DNA of 13,481 nt from RGIG5327 sp045612485 (GTDB taxonomy: Bacteria; Verrucomicrobiota; Lentisphaeria; Victivallales; UBA1829): assembly GCA_045612485.1 (NCBI GenBank), contig JAZKZE010000126.1, positions 1 through 13,481 on the forward strand, in the 5' to 3' direction. Shown in pieces: positions 5,409-13,396 of this stretch. The notes under the pieces are model-generated. The model saw only the letters and a program-made list of their open reading frames with translations, did not search any database and had not been told where the DNA came from. Position numbers and translations under genes: made by a program. Position 1 is the stretch's first letter, and every line of letters starts with the position of its first letter.

Positions 5409-8400
5409 ATGAAAAGACACATTTCTGTATTGGCATTGCTTCTGCTTGCAGCAAATTTATTTGCGGCGGAAGTGAAAGTTCCGGCGGATACACAAGTTCT
5501 GCACGCAGATTTTACGGCAAAAAAAGCTGCCCCGGTAAAAATCACATTTTTCTGGAAAGACGGTACAAAAAAAGCCATTACCGTCAAACCGGGAGATGCC
5601 AATTATATGGTCAACAGCAATTCCGGAGAACGGTATAAAATGCCGGAGGCTGGATACTTTTTCCACGGACTTGATATTCTGGATTATGTAAGAGGAAATA
5701 TCGCCCTCCTTCAAAGAAAAAAAAGACAGGAACTTATCAAAACTTATAATCAACGGCCTCCCCTCCCGGATAAAAAATATACTCTTACGGTGGTCAATAA
5801 AGAAGATGGAGCCCAGTTTTTTATTGACGGCAATCTTGCCTCCTTCATGTTCTACAAAAGCAAAAAGCCCACTTCTTTCACAAAAATCGAAACAAATCTT
5901 CAAAAGGATAATTTCCGTTTTTCCAACATAAAGCCCTGTGAAAGATTCCATAAACTCAATATTGCCAGCGTAAACGATCCCGGCTCATTTAAAAATGTCA
6001 AAGTCACCTTCAATGATGATAAAAAAATCCCCTTCCATAAGGTAACATCTGCCAATATGGATCTGGGAAAAACTGCAAAACAGAGAAGTCTTTATCCCAA
6101 TACTTACGGCAACAGCGGTCAGACAGGAAGAAATGCTTTCGACCATGCGGAAAGTTCCTTTATCTTTTCAGTCCCCATGCGGCAGTATTCCCATGTATGG
6201 CTGCTTTGTGCTGCTGACAATAATCCTGCAAAAGAACCCACCTTCACTGCCCGGATCACCCGTTATGTCCCCAGCGGAAAAATGGGCGGAAGAGCCTATT
6301 CCGCTCTGGGAGATACCCGGGTGGATCTTTCCAAAGTAAAGTGTAAAAAAGCCGGAGAAGTAATGATCGGGAAAAAAGTCCTCCCTCTCTGGCGGGTATG
6401 TGTCCCACTGAATATGGGAAAAATCATTGACCTTGTCACCGATCCCCACAATAAAAGAGGAAGAGGGGCATTTCCTTTCCATTATCTTGACTTTGAACTT
6501 ATGGGAATCACTCCTCTTTACCGTACACCCTTCACCGATCCCAGAGTATGGGCGTCCACAGAAAAAATAAGTTCTGTACATATTTTCGGTGCTACCCTCC
6601 AGCGGGCAAAAATAGATGTGAGATTTCTGGAAACAACCCTCTCCAGAAATATGTTTGATGACACCATGAAACCGGAAATGATCGTGGAATATAAAAGAGT
6701 ATTCCCGGGAAAATACCTTCTGGAATGGGTCATAAGCGATCATACCGGCAAAGTCCTGCGGAAAGATTCCGCCTCTCTTGACGGAGAGAAAGGGGCAAAG
6801 ACCATTGATCTTTCCATGAAAAAACTTGGCTGGTATAAGGTAGTTTATACTGTAAAAGATCTGGAAAAGAAGGAAGATATCCTCATACACAATGCCTCCT
6901 TTGCTCTTATGGGGAAAGATACCCGCAAAGCCGGATTCGATTCTCCTTACATCGGCTGGGCAAGAGGAACTGCCCACTACGGCAGCAGCAGTACGGATTT
7001 GCAGGGAATTCGTGCAAAAATGCTTGGAGTACGCCGTCTGACCAATCTGGACAGTGCTTTCCGGAATATGACAGAAAAAGACTGGGAAAAATATAAAATC
7101 ACAACCCTTGTCGCCCAGCGTTTCATTTTAAGAGAACGGGCAAAATACAAAAAGAAAGGGGAAGCAAAACTTATTGAAGAGATCAGGACGAAACTGAAAA
7201 AATATCCCCATGCCAATCAAGTCCCCCTTCTCTGGGAAAATGGTGCGCCCTTCGGTTCTTACGCACAGGCACCGGAAATTTACGGTTACAAGCCTGAACC
7301 CTATTCTGAAGCAAGAAAAGCAAAAAATGCGGAACGGGCGGAACTTATAGAAATGGCACAGAATACTGTAAGAAAACATTTTCCGAAATTACAGATCATG
7401 TATGGAAATACGCTTGCAGCTTCTGAACTTATTGCAGAAGCATTACGCAGGAAGCTGCCCAAAAACTTTACCGATTTCTGGGGAACAGAAGCCATACAGA
7501 GAACCGCCCACCCGGAAAAACCTTATCTCCCCTTTACCATGATGACCTCCTACGAGATGAATAAAACAGCAGAACATTTCGGCTATGGTCACATCAAAAC
7601 TTCCACTGGTCCGGAAAACATTGCCAGAAAAGCGGATCTTCTGGGATTGCACCGTCATGCGGAATGGTTTGTACGCGATATGCTTGTTCAATATATCTTC
7701 GGCTTTGAACACATTGCCGGAGCCAACGATGGCGGCGGAGTAGGCAATTCCTACGATTCCTCTTTCTGGGCAGGCGGTCCCGGACGCGCCCCCTACTATT
7801 ACCCCAATCCCTCCGCTTCTGCAACAGGAACCTTTACAAAAATTCTGGATCAGGTGAAATTCAAAAGACTTCTGCCCACGACCTCCAGAACTGTTTACTG
7901 TGCGGAATTTGAAAGAAAATATGATAAAAAACTCATCTATGTATTGTGGACAAGCAGGGGCAGTGCCGATCTGGAAATCAAAATCAACTCTTCCGATATT
8001 GAGCATATTGAGTTCCACGGTCACTCTTCCAAACCTTCTGTATGGTTCAGAAAATTGAAACTTACAGCAGGGACAGCAGCACAATATCTTATTACAGATA
8101 AAGAACTTGCCTCCATCAAAATTACAGGAAGAAGCATCCCCCACGATCCTGAAGCAGATCCAGAAGAATTTTATGTGGTGGATAATGTGGATTCTGCTGT
8201 CAAATGGAAAGTTGAACAGAAAAAGTCTCTGGATGTGGAAGGGAAAGGAACACAACCCCGGAACAACCGGGTGCTTGCCAGGAGAGCTTCTGTCAAAGAG
8301 GTCATGGATAAGGAAATGGGGAAATGTCTTGCCCTTACCATCAAAAGCGACCGCAAACTCAATGAATTTTTCAGTGAATATATGATTATCCGTCCGGATA

Positions 8401-9470
8401 AACCCATACCCATCAGGGATGAAGTGGATACAGTGGGATTGTGGGTAAAAGGCAATTCCGGCTGGGGACAGATCTATTTTGAGCTGGAAGATGCCAAAGG
8501 AGTCCGCCGGGTCTCCTGCGGTTCTTCCGCACACGGTTCCAGCGATCTTTCCGACTTTACCGGAAGATGTTCCATTGATTACGACGGGGCATGGGCTTTC
8601 CTGCCTTTCCCGGTTACGGAAAACTCCAAACTGCGGGATCTTTCCACAGGTTCCGTGAGGAATACCTGGTCAGGTCCCTGGGGAAATCCGGTCATGCCCT
8701 GCAAACTTACCGGGATCTATTTCTGCGCTCCTGTCAAGCCCCTCTACCACAATACTCCCCAGTATGTGGATCAGACCATTCTTGTAAAAAATGTTTCTGC
8801 AAGAACACAGAAGAAACGCCCCGCAGTAAAAGGGGAATACAATAGAAAGATCCTTGTTCTCGCCACCCCCGCTGCATACAGTCAACACAAGAGTATCGCT
8901 TCACAGAAAGACTGGGGCATGGACTTTTCTCTTGAAACAGTAAGTAAACAGAAAAAATGGTATGACAACGGAATTGTTTTCCCCTCCTTTGAACACATCT
9001 TCAATGATAAGTTTGATGCTGTTTATGTACCGGCAGGTGCCGTAACAAAAAATACTCTTCCGAGAATAAAAACCTATGTGGAAAACGGCGGAACAGTTAT
9101 TTTCGGCTATACTGCGATGGGGCAGATTTTTTCCAGAGACAAAGTTCTGGCAAAAGAGCTTTTCGGCGTGACCGCATCCAAAGCCCTCCATGCTATACCC
9201 TATACCCAGAAAAAGAGTCTGGAACATGAGTATATCTATCTTCCCGCTTTCGGTAAAAACCGCACCTGGAAAACAAGAAGAGTATATTCCCCCATGGCGT
9301 CCGGACTTGCCGGAGCCATCCCCCTTGTGGGCCACGGAAAGGAAAAAGATCTTTATATGGCAACCATCAACAAAGTCGGCACAGGCTATGTGATCTTCTG
9401 CGGAACTACCGATACGATTCTTATATTTGACCTTATTGATTTTGCTTTCAGAAAATCTGAAGGCAAATAA
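5409..9470 (+). CDS. large secreted protein, glycoside-hydrolase-like with C-terminal amidotransferase-like domain
   Basis: 1353 residues, exported: residues 1-19 (MKRHISVLALLLLAANLFA) form a typical signal peptide. AGGGAG sits nine bases before the ATG, and the in-frame ATG 90 bases earlier lies at the promoter's -35 element, so 5409 is the start. By appearance: an N-terminal beta-rich part (20-500) with a ligand-binding look; a probable (beta/alpha)8 barrel from about 509 (YIGWARGTAHYGSS) to 850, with candidate catalytic acids Glu610 in LLWENGAP and Glu694 in FWGTEAIQRT and a Gly-rich GANDGGGVGNSYD loop; a jelly-roll-like module (about 921-1140); and a last domain (1148-1353, KILVLATPAAYS... 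YVENGGTVIFGYTAMGQ) like the glutamine-amidotransferase fold of GH42 trimerisation or ThuA-type domains. It probably degrades a plant or host glycan in the periplasm or outside; substrate and CAZy family are unknown. The downstream regulator and isomerase support sugar use. There is a terminator directly after. Confidence 0.85.
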   Translation: MKRHISVLALLLLAANLFAAEVKVPADTQVLHADFTAKKAAPVKITFFWKDGTKKAITVKPGDANYMVNSNSGERYKMPEAGYFFHGLDILDYVRGNIALLQRKKRQELIKTYNQRPPLPDKKYTLTVVNKEDGAQFFIDGNLASFMFYKSKKPTSFTKIETNLQKDNFRFSNIKPCERFHKLNIASVNDPGSFKNVKVTFNDDKKIPFHKVTSANMDLGKTAKQRSLYPNTYGNSGQTGRNAFDHAESSFIFSVPMRQYSHVWLLCAADNNPAKEPTFTARITRYVPSGKMGGRAYSALGDTRVDLSKVKCKKAGEVMIGKKVLPLWRVCVPLNMGKIIDLVTDPHNKRGRGAFPFHYLDFELMGITPLYRTPFTDPRVWASTEKISSVHIFGATLQRAKIDVRFLETTLSRNMFDDTMKPEMIVEYKRVFPGKYLLEWVISDHTGKVLRKDSASLDGEKGAKTIDLSMKKLGWYKVVYTVKDLEKKEDILIHNASFALMGKDTRKAGFDSPYIGWARGTAHYGSSSTDLQGIRAKMLGVRRLTNLDSAFRNMTEKDWEKYKITTLVAQRFILRERAKYKKKGEAKLIEEIRTKLKKYPHANQVPLLWENGAPFGSYAQAPEIYGYKPEPYSEARKAKNAERAELIEMAQNTVRKHFPKLQIMYGNTLAASELIAEALRRKLPKNFTDFWGTEAIQRTAHPEKPYLPFTMMTSYEMNKTAEHFGYGHIKTSTGPENIARKADLLGLHRHAEWFVRDMLVQYIFGFEHIAGANDGGGVGNSYDSSFWAGGPGRAPYYYPNPSASATGTFTKILDQVKFKRLLPTTSRTVYCAEFERKYDKKLIYVLWTSRGSADLEIKINSSDIEHIEFHGHSSKPSVWFRKLKLTAGTAAQYLITDKELASIKITGRSIPHDPEADPEEFYVVDNVDSAVKWKVEQKKSLDVEGKGTQPRNNRVLARRASVKEVMDKEMGKCLALTIKSDRKLNEFFSEYMIIRPDKPIPIRDEVDTVGLWVKGNSGWGQIYFELEDAKGVRRVSCGSSAHGSSDLSDFTGRCSIDYDGAWAFLPFPVTENSKLRDLSTGSVRNTWSGPWGNPVMPCKLTGIYFCAPVKPLYHNTPQYVDQTILVKNVSARTQKKRPAVKGEYNRKILVLATPAAYSQHKSIASQKDWGMDFSLETVSKQKKWYDNGIVFPSFEHIFNDKFDAVYVPAGAVTKNTLPRIKTYVENGGTVIFGYTAMGQIFSRDKVLAKELFGVTASKALHAIPYTQKKSLEHEYIYLPAFGKNRTWKTRRVYSPMASGLAGAIPLVGHGKEKDLYMATINKVGTGYVIFCGTTDTILIFDLIDFAFRKSEGK

Positions 9471-9490
9471 GGAAAAACCTTTTTCAGATA

Positions 9491-9526
9491 GGCTGTTCTG
9501 AGCTGATGCCGGGACAGCCTTTTTTC
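9491..9526 (+). terminator. intrinsic terminator after the large secreted protein
   Basis: GGCTGTTC (9491-9498) pairs with GGACAGCC (9512-9519), 8 bp with one G-U, followed directly by T6. It separates the secreted-protein transcript from the regulator gene. Confidence 0.8.
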
Positions 9527-9581
9527 TTCTTTACGGGAAATCTCCCTGCTGAAAAGTTTTTTCCGGAAAGAAAATCCATAA

Positions 9582-9601
9582 AAAGAAAGAAAGAAAGAAA
9601 A
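9582..9601. repeat. (AAAG) simple repeat, about 4.5 copies
   Basis: Tetranucleotide run between the terminator and the regulator promoter. It is too short to call a phase-variation switch. The rest of the 230-base gap (9471-9700) holds only the terminator and the promoter. Confidence 0.6.
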
Positions 9602-9630
9602 ATGCAATAATAAAAAAAACTTTTTCCGCC

Positions 9631-9658
9631 TTGAAAAATCAGAGTTCTGCCTTATATT
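9631..9658 (+). promoter_or_regulatory. predicted promoter of the regulator-isomerase operon
   Basis: TTGAAA (9631-9636), 16-base spacer, TATATT (9653-9658). It lies about 40 bases before the regulator's start codon. Confidence 0.5.
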
Positions 9659-9700
9659 TAAAAGTAATACGGAACGATGTAAAAGGTATGGCAATTCATC

Positions 9701-10765
9701 ATGCACAGAAAGACAAATGATGCGGCAAACCGCATAGAAAATGCGATCAGAAAAGGGGAACTTGCCCGGAATGGATTTTTACCTCCGGAACGGGAACTTT
9801 GCAGTATTTTTTCTATCGGCAGAGGTTCCCTGCATGCAGTTTTTGAAGAGCTGGAAAAAAAGAAACTCATCCGCAGGATCAGCAGAAAAGGGGTGAAAAT
9901 CGTCTATAATCCCCAAGATCCGGAACTGATCCGGAAATTTCTTATGATCCTTCCTCTGGGATTTGTCAATGCCCGTGCAGGGGAAGCTGTGGAGATCCTG
10001 CTGGGAGCAACAGCGGCAGCAGATGCAAAATCGGCAGAAGTCGTCCTCTCCTTTACCAACGATCCCCAGGAACGCCTGAGTGCAAGACTTGCCGACGGTA
10101 ATTTTGACGGTGTGATCTTTCTGGAAAGGATCAATAAAGAATCCTTGCAGATCATGACCAATTCACCGGTGAGATTTATCGTAGCCAACTGGGAAGAAGC
10201 CCCTCTCCTCCCCTCTGTTCGCATAGATTACCGTACAATAGGAAGAATTGCCGGAAGATACCTTTATGAACAGGGATTCCGGAAGATCGGTTTTGCCGGA
10301 GGACCGGAAAATTCTTTCATATATAAAGAGATGTTCTGCGGCCTGAAGGGGGCCCTTGCGGAAGATGATCTTGTCCCGGATCCGGAACTTACATTTTTTA
10401 TGGAAAACAATCAGGATTTTGAATATTACAGAACCAGATTCACTCTTCTGCTGAAAAAAGCCCTCCGGGATCATGCCGCAATTTTTACAGGAAGAGATCA
10501 CTGGGCGGGCAGACTCTATCAGGTGGCAAATGAACTCAATATCCGTATTCCGGAAGATGTATCCATCATAAGTTACGACAACAACTCCTGGCCCGACGGG
10601 GAAAAAGCCGGACTTACCACCATTGCCCAGCCCGCATTTGAGACAGGAAAAAAAGCCTTTGAACTTCTTTATGATGCGGTCAATAATGGAACGGATACCG
10701 CCTCTGCTCTTCTTGCCGGAAAAATCGTTGAAAGAAAAAGTATCTGGAAAAGATTTACAGAATAA
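9701..10765 (+). CDS. transcriptional regulator, GntR-type HTH fused to LacI-type sensor domain
   Basis: 354 residues. Residues 5-68 form a GntR winged helix: GFLPPERELCSIFSIGRGSL... LEKKKLIRRISRKGVKIV matches the usual G-x-LPSEReLa...vSR pattern. From about 75 to the end is a periplasmic-binding-protein-like LacI/GalR sensor: DGVIFLE, RIDYRTIGRIAGRYLYEQGF-RKIGFAGG, AIFTGRD, IPEDVSIISYDNN and LTTIAQPAFETGKKA are all standard positions. It should bind DNA as a dimer and respond to a sugar. Likely targets are its own operon and the secreted-protein gene upstream. The start has no good ribosome binding site: AAAGG lies 14 bases away and touches another ATG at 9688 that opens a 10-codon frame overlapping this start, so expression may be low. 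The isomerase gene follows 40 bases after the stop. Confidence 0.92.
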   Translation: MHRKTNDAANRIENAIRKGELARNGFLPPERELCSIFSIGRGSLHAVFEELEKKKLIRRISRKGVKIVYNPQDPELIRKFLMILPLGFVNARAGEAVEILLGATAAADAKSAEVVLSFTNDPQERLSARLADGNFDGVIFLERINKESLQIMTNSPVRFIVANWEEAPLLPSVRIDYRTIGRIAGRYLYEQGFRKIGFAGGPENSFIYKEMFCGLKGALAEDDLVPDPELTFFMENNQDFEYYRTRFTLLLKKALRDHAAIFTGRDHWAGRLYQVANELNIRIPEDVSIISYDNNSWPDGEKAGLTTIAQPAFETGKKAFELLYDAVNNGTDTASALLAGKIVERKSIWKRFTE

Positions 10766-10805
10766 GAAAATTTCAAAAGTTTTCAAAATGAGAGGAGAAA
10801 ATAAA

Positions 10806-11573
10806 ATGAAAAAATCACAACTTGCCGCACAGCTTTACACAGTACGGGATTTCCTTAAAACCCCGGATGATGTTGCAGGATCTCTGGAAAAAATCAAAAA
10901 GATCGGTTATGATGCCGTACAGCTTTCCGGTCTGGGCCCCATTGATGAGGAACTGCTTGTCCGGTACGCAAAGGACAATGGTCTTGTAATTTGTGCCACC
11001 CATGAAGGTTCGGCAAAGATCTTTGACGAAATCGATTCTGTTATTGAAAGACTGAAAAAACTTTCCTGCAAACATACAGCCTATCCCCATCCCCATTATT
11101 TCCCCCGTACGCGCAACGGTGCAGTCATGTTTGCCCGCAAACTCAATGAAGCTGCGGAAAAAATGGCAAAGGAAGGATTGGTATTGAGTTATCACAACCA
11201 TGCCTCTGAATTTGTCAAACATGACAGCGGGGAATTCTTCCTGGATATTATTTACAATGAAGCTCCGCTTCTGAAAGCAGAACTGGATACATTCTGGGTA
11301 CAGGCCGGCGGGCAGGATCCTGTAAAATGGATCACAAAACTTGCCGGAAGGCAGGATCTTCTGCATCTCAAAGATTACGGGATGAATTTTGCCTATGAAA
11401 GGGTCATGCAGCCTATCGGCAGCGGAAATCTCTACTGGGACGATATTATGGAAGCTGCCCAAAAAGCCGGTGTGGAATATTATATCGTGGAACAGGACAA
11501 CTGCAACGGCATCGATCCCTTTGATGCTCTTGCATCCAGTTACCGCTTTATTTCCGAAAGATATTTTGAATAA
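10806..11573 (+). CDS. sugar phosphate isomerase/epimerase (TIM barrel, xylose-isomerase-like)
   Basis: 255 residues, a complete single domain of the family that includes IolE, YcjR and hydroxypyruvate isomerase. Motifs: N-terminal AAQLYTVRD, GYDAVQLSG, the strand LSYHNH (128-132) followed by Glu135, AELDTFWV with Glu159 and Asp161, LLHLKD with His187, and YIVEQD with Glu229 near the C terminus. These are the usual divalent-metal ligands and substrate contacts. The probable role is isomerising or epimerising a keto sugar released by the secreted enzyme; the exact substrate is unknown. GAGGAG nine bases upstream fixes this ATG; a longer in-frame extension would run back into the regulator gene. 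It is co-transcribed with the regulator. No signal peptide, so cytoplasmic. Confidence 0.9.
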   Translation: MKKSQLAAQLYTVRDFLKTPDDVAGSLEKIKKIGYDAVQLSGLGPIDEELLVRYAKDNGLVICATHEGSAKIFDEIDSVIERLKKLSCKHTAYPHPHYFPRTRNGAVMFARKLNEAAEKMAKEGLVLSYHNHASEFVKHDSGEFFLDIIYNEAPLLKAELDTFWVQAGGQDPVKWITKLAGRQDLLHLKDYGMNFAYERVMQPIGSGNLYWDDIMEAAQKAGVEYYIVEQDNCNGIDPFDALASSYRFISERYFE

Positions 11574-11591
11574 ATCTTCCCATTCCCCGTA

Positions 11592-11634
11592 AAAAATATG
11601 CCGTACACCTTTTCACACCGTACGGCATATTTTT
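11592..11634. terminator. bidirectional intrinsic terminator between converging genes
   Basis: A perfect 15-bp stem, AAAAATATGCCGTAC (11592-11606) and its inverse (11620-11634), with a 13-base loop. The A-run on one side and T-run on the other give a T-tract in both directions, ending the isomerase gene (plus) and folK (minus). The remaining bases of the 91-base gap show nothing else. Confidence 0.9.
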
Positions 11635-11664
11635 ATTATACGGAAATATGGATACATTCCCTCA

Positions 11665-12219
11665 TCAGACAAGTTCTTTACTGATCTCACCAATCTTTTT
11701 ACAGCTTCCGGGAAAGAAAAGTTCCGCAGCGATCTCCGCAAGCGGCTCCATGACAAAACGCCTTTTTACAGCCAACGGGTGAGGGATGACAAGTACCGGA
11801 GTATGGATTTTCTCCTCCCCGAAAAGAATAATATCAATATCCACTACACGGGATACCCAGTGGGCGTGGTCTGCCGGACGTCCCAGCTTCTGTTCGATAT
11901 TCTGACATACTGCAAGAAGTGCATGTGCTTCTTTCTGCCATATTCCCTCTGCGGCAATATTGTAAAAAGCACCCGCTCCGTCTTCACAGCCTACAGGACT
12001 TGTTTCATAAACGGAAGAAACTTTCAGAAGAAAAAAACCGTTTTTCTGTAAACAGGCAAGGGCTTCCTCCAGATATTTTTTTCTATCCCCCAGATTGGAA
12101 CCCAGCGACAAAAAAACATGCGTACCGGAGAGGCCCCCCGGTACACATTGTGTATAGAAAAGTTTTTCAGATAACTTTCTGAACATTTTTTCTTTTTCTG
12201 CAACAGGAAGAGAAAGCAT
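11665..12219 (-). CDS. folK: 2-amino-4-hydroxy-6-hydroxymethyldihydropteridine pyrophosphokinase (HPPK)
   Basis: FolK transfers pyrophosphate from ATP to 6-hydroxymethyl-7,8-dihydropterin in folate synthesis, in the cytoplasm. The 184 residues contain every family motif: LSLGSNLGDR (37-46), SSVYETSPVG (68-77), FYN (85-87), Trp121-x2-Arg124 leading to VVDIDIILFG with the Mg-binding Asp127 and Asp129, and VIPHPLAVKRRFVMEPLAEIA with His147 and the following arginines. E. coli HPPK is about 159 residues; here a 33-residue extension precedes THVFLSLGSN, and an internal Met12 is an alternative start. GAAGG five bases before ATG 12219 supports the longer form. The gene lies 36 bases downstream of the dehydrogenase gene on the same strand, probably in one operon. 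Confidence 0.93.
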   Translation of the reverse strand: MLSLPVAEKEKMFRKLSEKLFYTQCVPGGLSGTHVFLSLGSNLGDRKKYLEEALACLQKNGFFLLKVSSVYETSPVGCEDGAGAFYNIAAEGIWQKEAHALLAVCQNIEQKLGRPADHAHWVSRVVDIDIILFGEEKIHTPVLVIPHPLAVKRRFVMEPLAEIAAELFFPGSCKKIGEISKELV

Positions 12220-12255
12220 TACGCCTTCTCTTCAGAAGCGATCCTGAATGGATGC

Positions 12256-13194
12256 TCAGTTGACAACGCAGGATTTGTCGCCGTCTTTGAAGTAGGCAAC
12301 GGTCTCTTCTGCGGCACGTTTGGCAGCCTGGAAGTTGGCTTCCTTGGTATTTGCACCGAGATGGGGGAGCATCACGTCGGCAATGTCAGCAACACTCTTG
12401 GGACCTTCAGCATCTTTCTTGTAAACGTCGTTACAGAAAATAAGTTCTTTTTCAGCTTTGATAGCACGCAGATCATCTTCATTGATAATGCCGGAACGGG
12501 CACAGTTGATCAGCATGGCACCCTGTTTCATAAGGGAGAAATACTTATTGTTGATGAGTCCTCTTGTTGCATCATTTTCAGGCATGTGCAAGCTGATGAT
12601 GTCCGCTTCTGCAAAAATCTGTTCCAGAGAAGCAAGGGTGACACCCATTTCTTTTGCTTTTTCTTCGGGAAGGTAGGGGTCATAACCGAGGAATTTCACT
12701 TCAAAACCGGAAAGACGTTTCACAAGAAGTCTTCCGATATGACCAAGCCCGAGGATACCTACTGTTTTACCGGTGATCTCTCTGCCCAGGAATTTGGATT
12801 TTTCCCATTTGCCTTCTCTTGTGGAAATATCGGCAGGAACAACTTTACGGTAAGCGGCAAGAGCAAGAGCAACGACTTCTTCAGCAACACCGTTGGAGTT
12901 GGCTCCGGGGGTATTCATTACGTCGATATTTTTACTTCTGGCATATTTTGTATCAATATTGTCAAAACCGGCACCGGCACGGACGACCAGTTTCAGGTTG
13001 GGGAGAAGATCGATCACTTCGGCAGGTACTTTTTCACTGCGGACGATCACAACTTCTGCATCGGAATTTTCCTTTGCCAGTTCAGGAACACCCTTTTCAG
13101 GGGTCACAGGGATCTGTACGACTTCAAAACCTGCTTCTGTCAGGATTTTGGCAACGATTTTGTCCAGTTTTGTGGGGATCAACACTTTTTTCAT
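12256..13194 (-). CDS. serA: D-3-phosphoglycerate-dehydrogenase-like 2-hydroxyacid dehydrogenase (short form)
   Basis: 312 residues from MKKVLIP: a complete D-isomer-specific 2-hydroxyacid dehydrogenase without the C-terminal ACT or intervening domains of long SerA. Seen: VVRAGAGFDNID (substrate loop), NTPGANSNGVAE, the Rossmann motif VGILGLGHIGR with Asp at GYDPY for NAD(H), LHMPENDATRG, NCARSG with catalytic Arg233, and LPHLGANTKEA with catalytic His278. The catalytic Glu, usually in an EP motif, is probably Glu263 in DAEGP, slightly closer to His than usual. It most likely makes 3-phosphohydroxypyruvate for serine synthesis; another hydroxyacid substrate is possible. AAAGGAGG lies 2 bases before an ATG at 13203 and 11 before the one at 13194; the latter is nearer good spacing, so I chose it. 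It is followed by folK. Confidence 0.85.
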   Translation of the reverse strand: MKKVLIPTKLDKIVAKILTEAGFEVVQIPVTPEKGVPELAKENSDAEVVIVRSEKVPAEVIDLLPNLKLVVRAGAGFDNIDTKYARSKNIDVMNTPGANSNGVAEEVVALALAAYRKVVPADISTREGKWEKSKFLGREITGKTVGILGLGHIGRLLVKRLSGFEVKFLGYDPYLPEEKAKEMGVTLASLEQIFAEADIISLHMPENDATRGLINNKYFSLMKQGAMLINCARSGIINEDDLRAIKAEKELIFCNDVYKKDAEGPKSVADIADVMLPHLGANTKEANFQAAKRAAEETVAYFKDGDKSCVVN

Positions 13195-13243
13195 GATAAA
13201 CATTTCCTCCTTTAGTATTGAGATGTTTCCCGTTTATCTTAAT

Positions 13244-13272
13244 AATATAGCACGCGTGCGTCGTTCTTTCAA
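13244..13272 (-). promoter_or_regulatory. predicted promoter of the serA-folK unit with palindromic spacer
   Basis: TTGAAA (13267-13272), exactly 17 bases, then TATATT (13244-13249), read on the minus strand. Five of six bases match consensus in each box. The spacer contains the perfect palindrome GCACGCGTGC (13250-13259), touching the -10 box, a likely operator. Confidence 0.7.
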
Positions 13273-13357
13273 CAGCAAATCCGCCATTTGATAAAAAAAT
13301 ATCTTGTTTTTTTCTCCCCCTGTTTGCCCCTTTTTTCAAAAAAAATCACAGCTATCC

Positions 13358-13396
13358 CATAATTTTGTAAAAATGGCATATTTTTACAAAATTATG
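13358..13396. repeat. perfect 17-bp inverted repeat with 5-base centre
   Basis: CATAATTTTGTAAAAAT (13358-13374), GGCAT, then its exact inverse (13380-13396). It is AT-rich and about 90 bases upstream of the serA promoter. A looser pair, AAAATCAC (13342-13349) and GTGATTTT (13424-13431), flanks it. It could be a regulator site or an AT-rich bidirectional terminator for a gene beyond the edge. The rest of 13273-13481 is A/T-rich and shows no gene. Confidence 0.8.

Noticed and set aside
7443..8534. 363-codon open frame on the minus strand (and similar ones at 6168-6977, 10163-10786 and 10815-11462)
   Set aside because: These are shadows of well-supported plus-strand genes, with the Phe/Cys-rich composition typical of antisense frames.
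12361..13215. 284-codon plus-strand frame opposite the dehydrogenase
   Set aside because: It is antisense to a gene with a complete Rossmann motif and catalytic residues; no start signals.
13375..13390. Possible sigma-54 promoter (TGGCAT...)
   Set aside because: The GC element at the required distance after GG is absent (CA instead), and the string is part of the inverted repeat.
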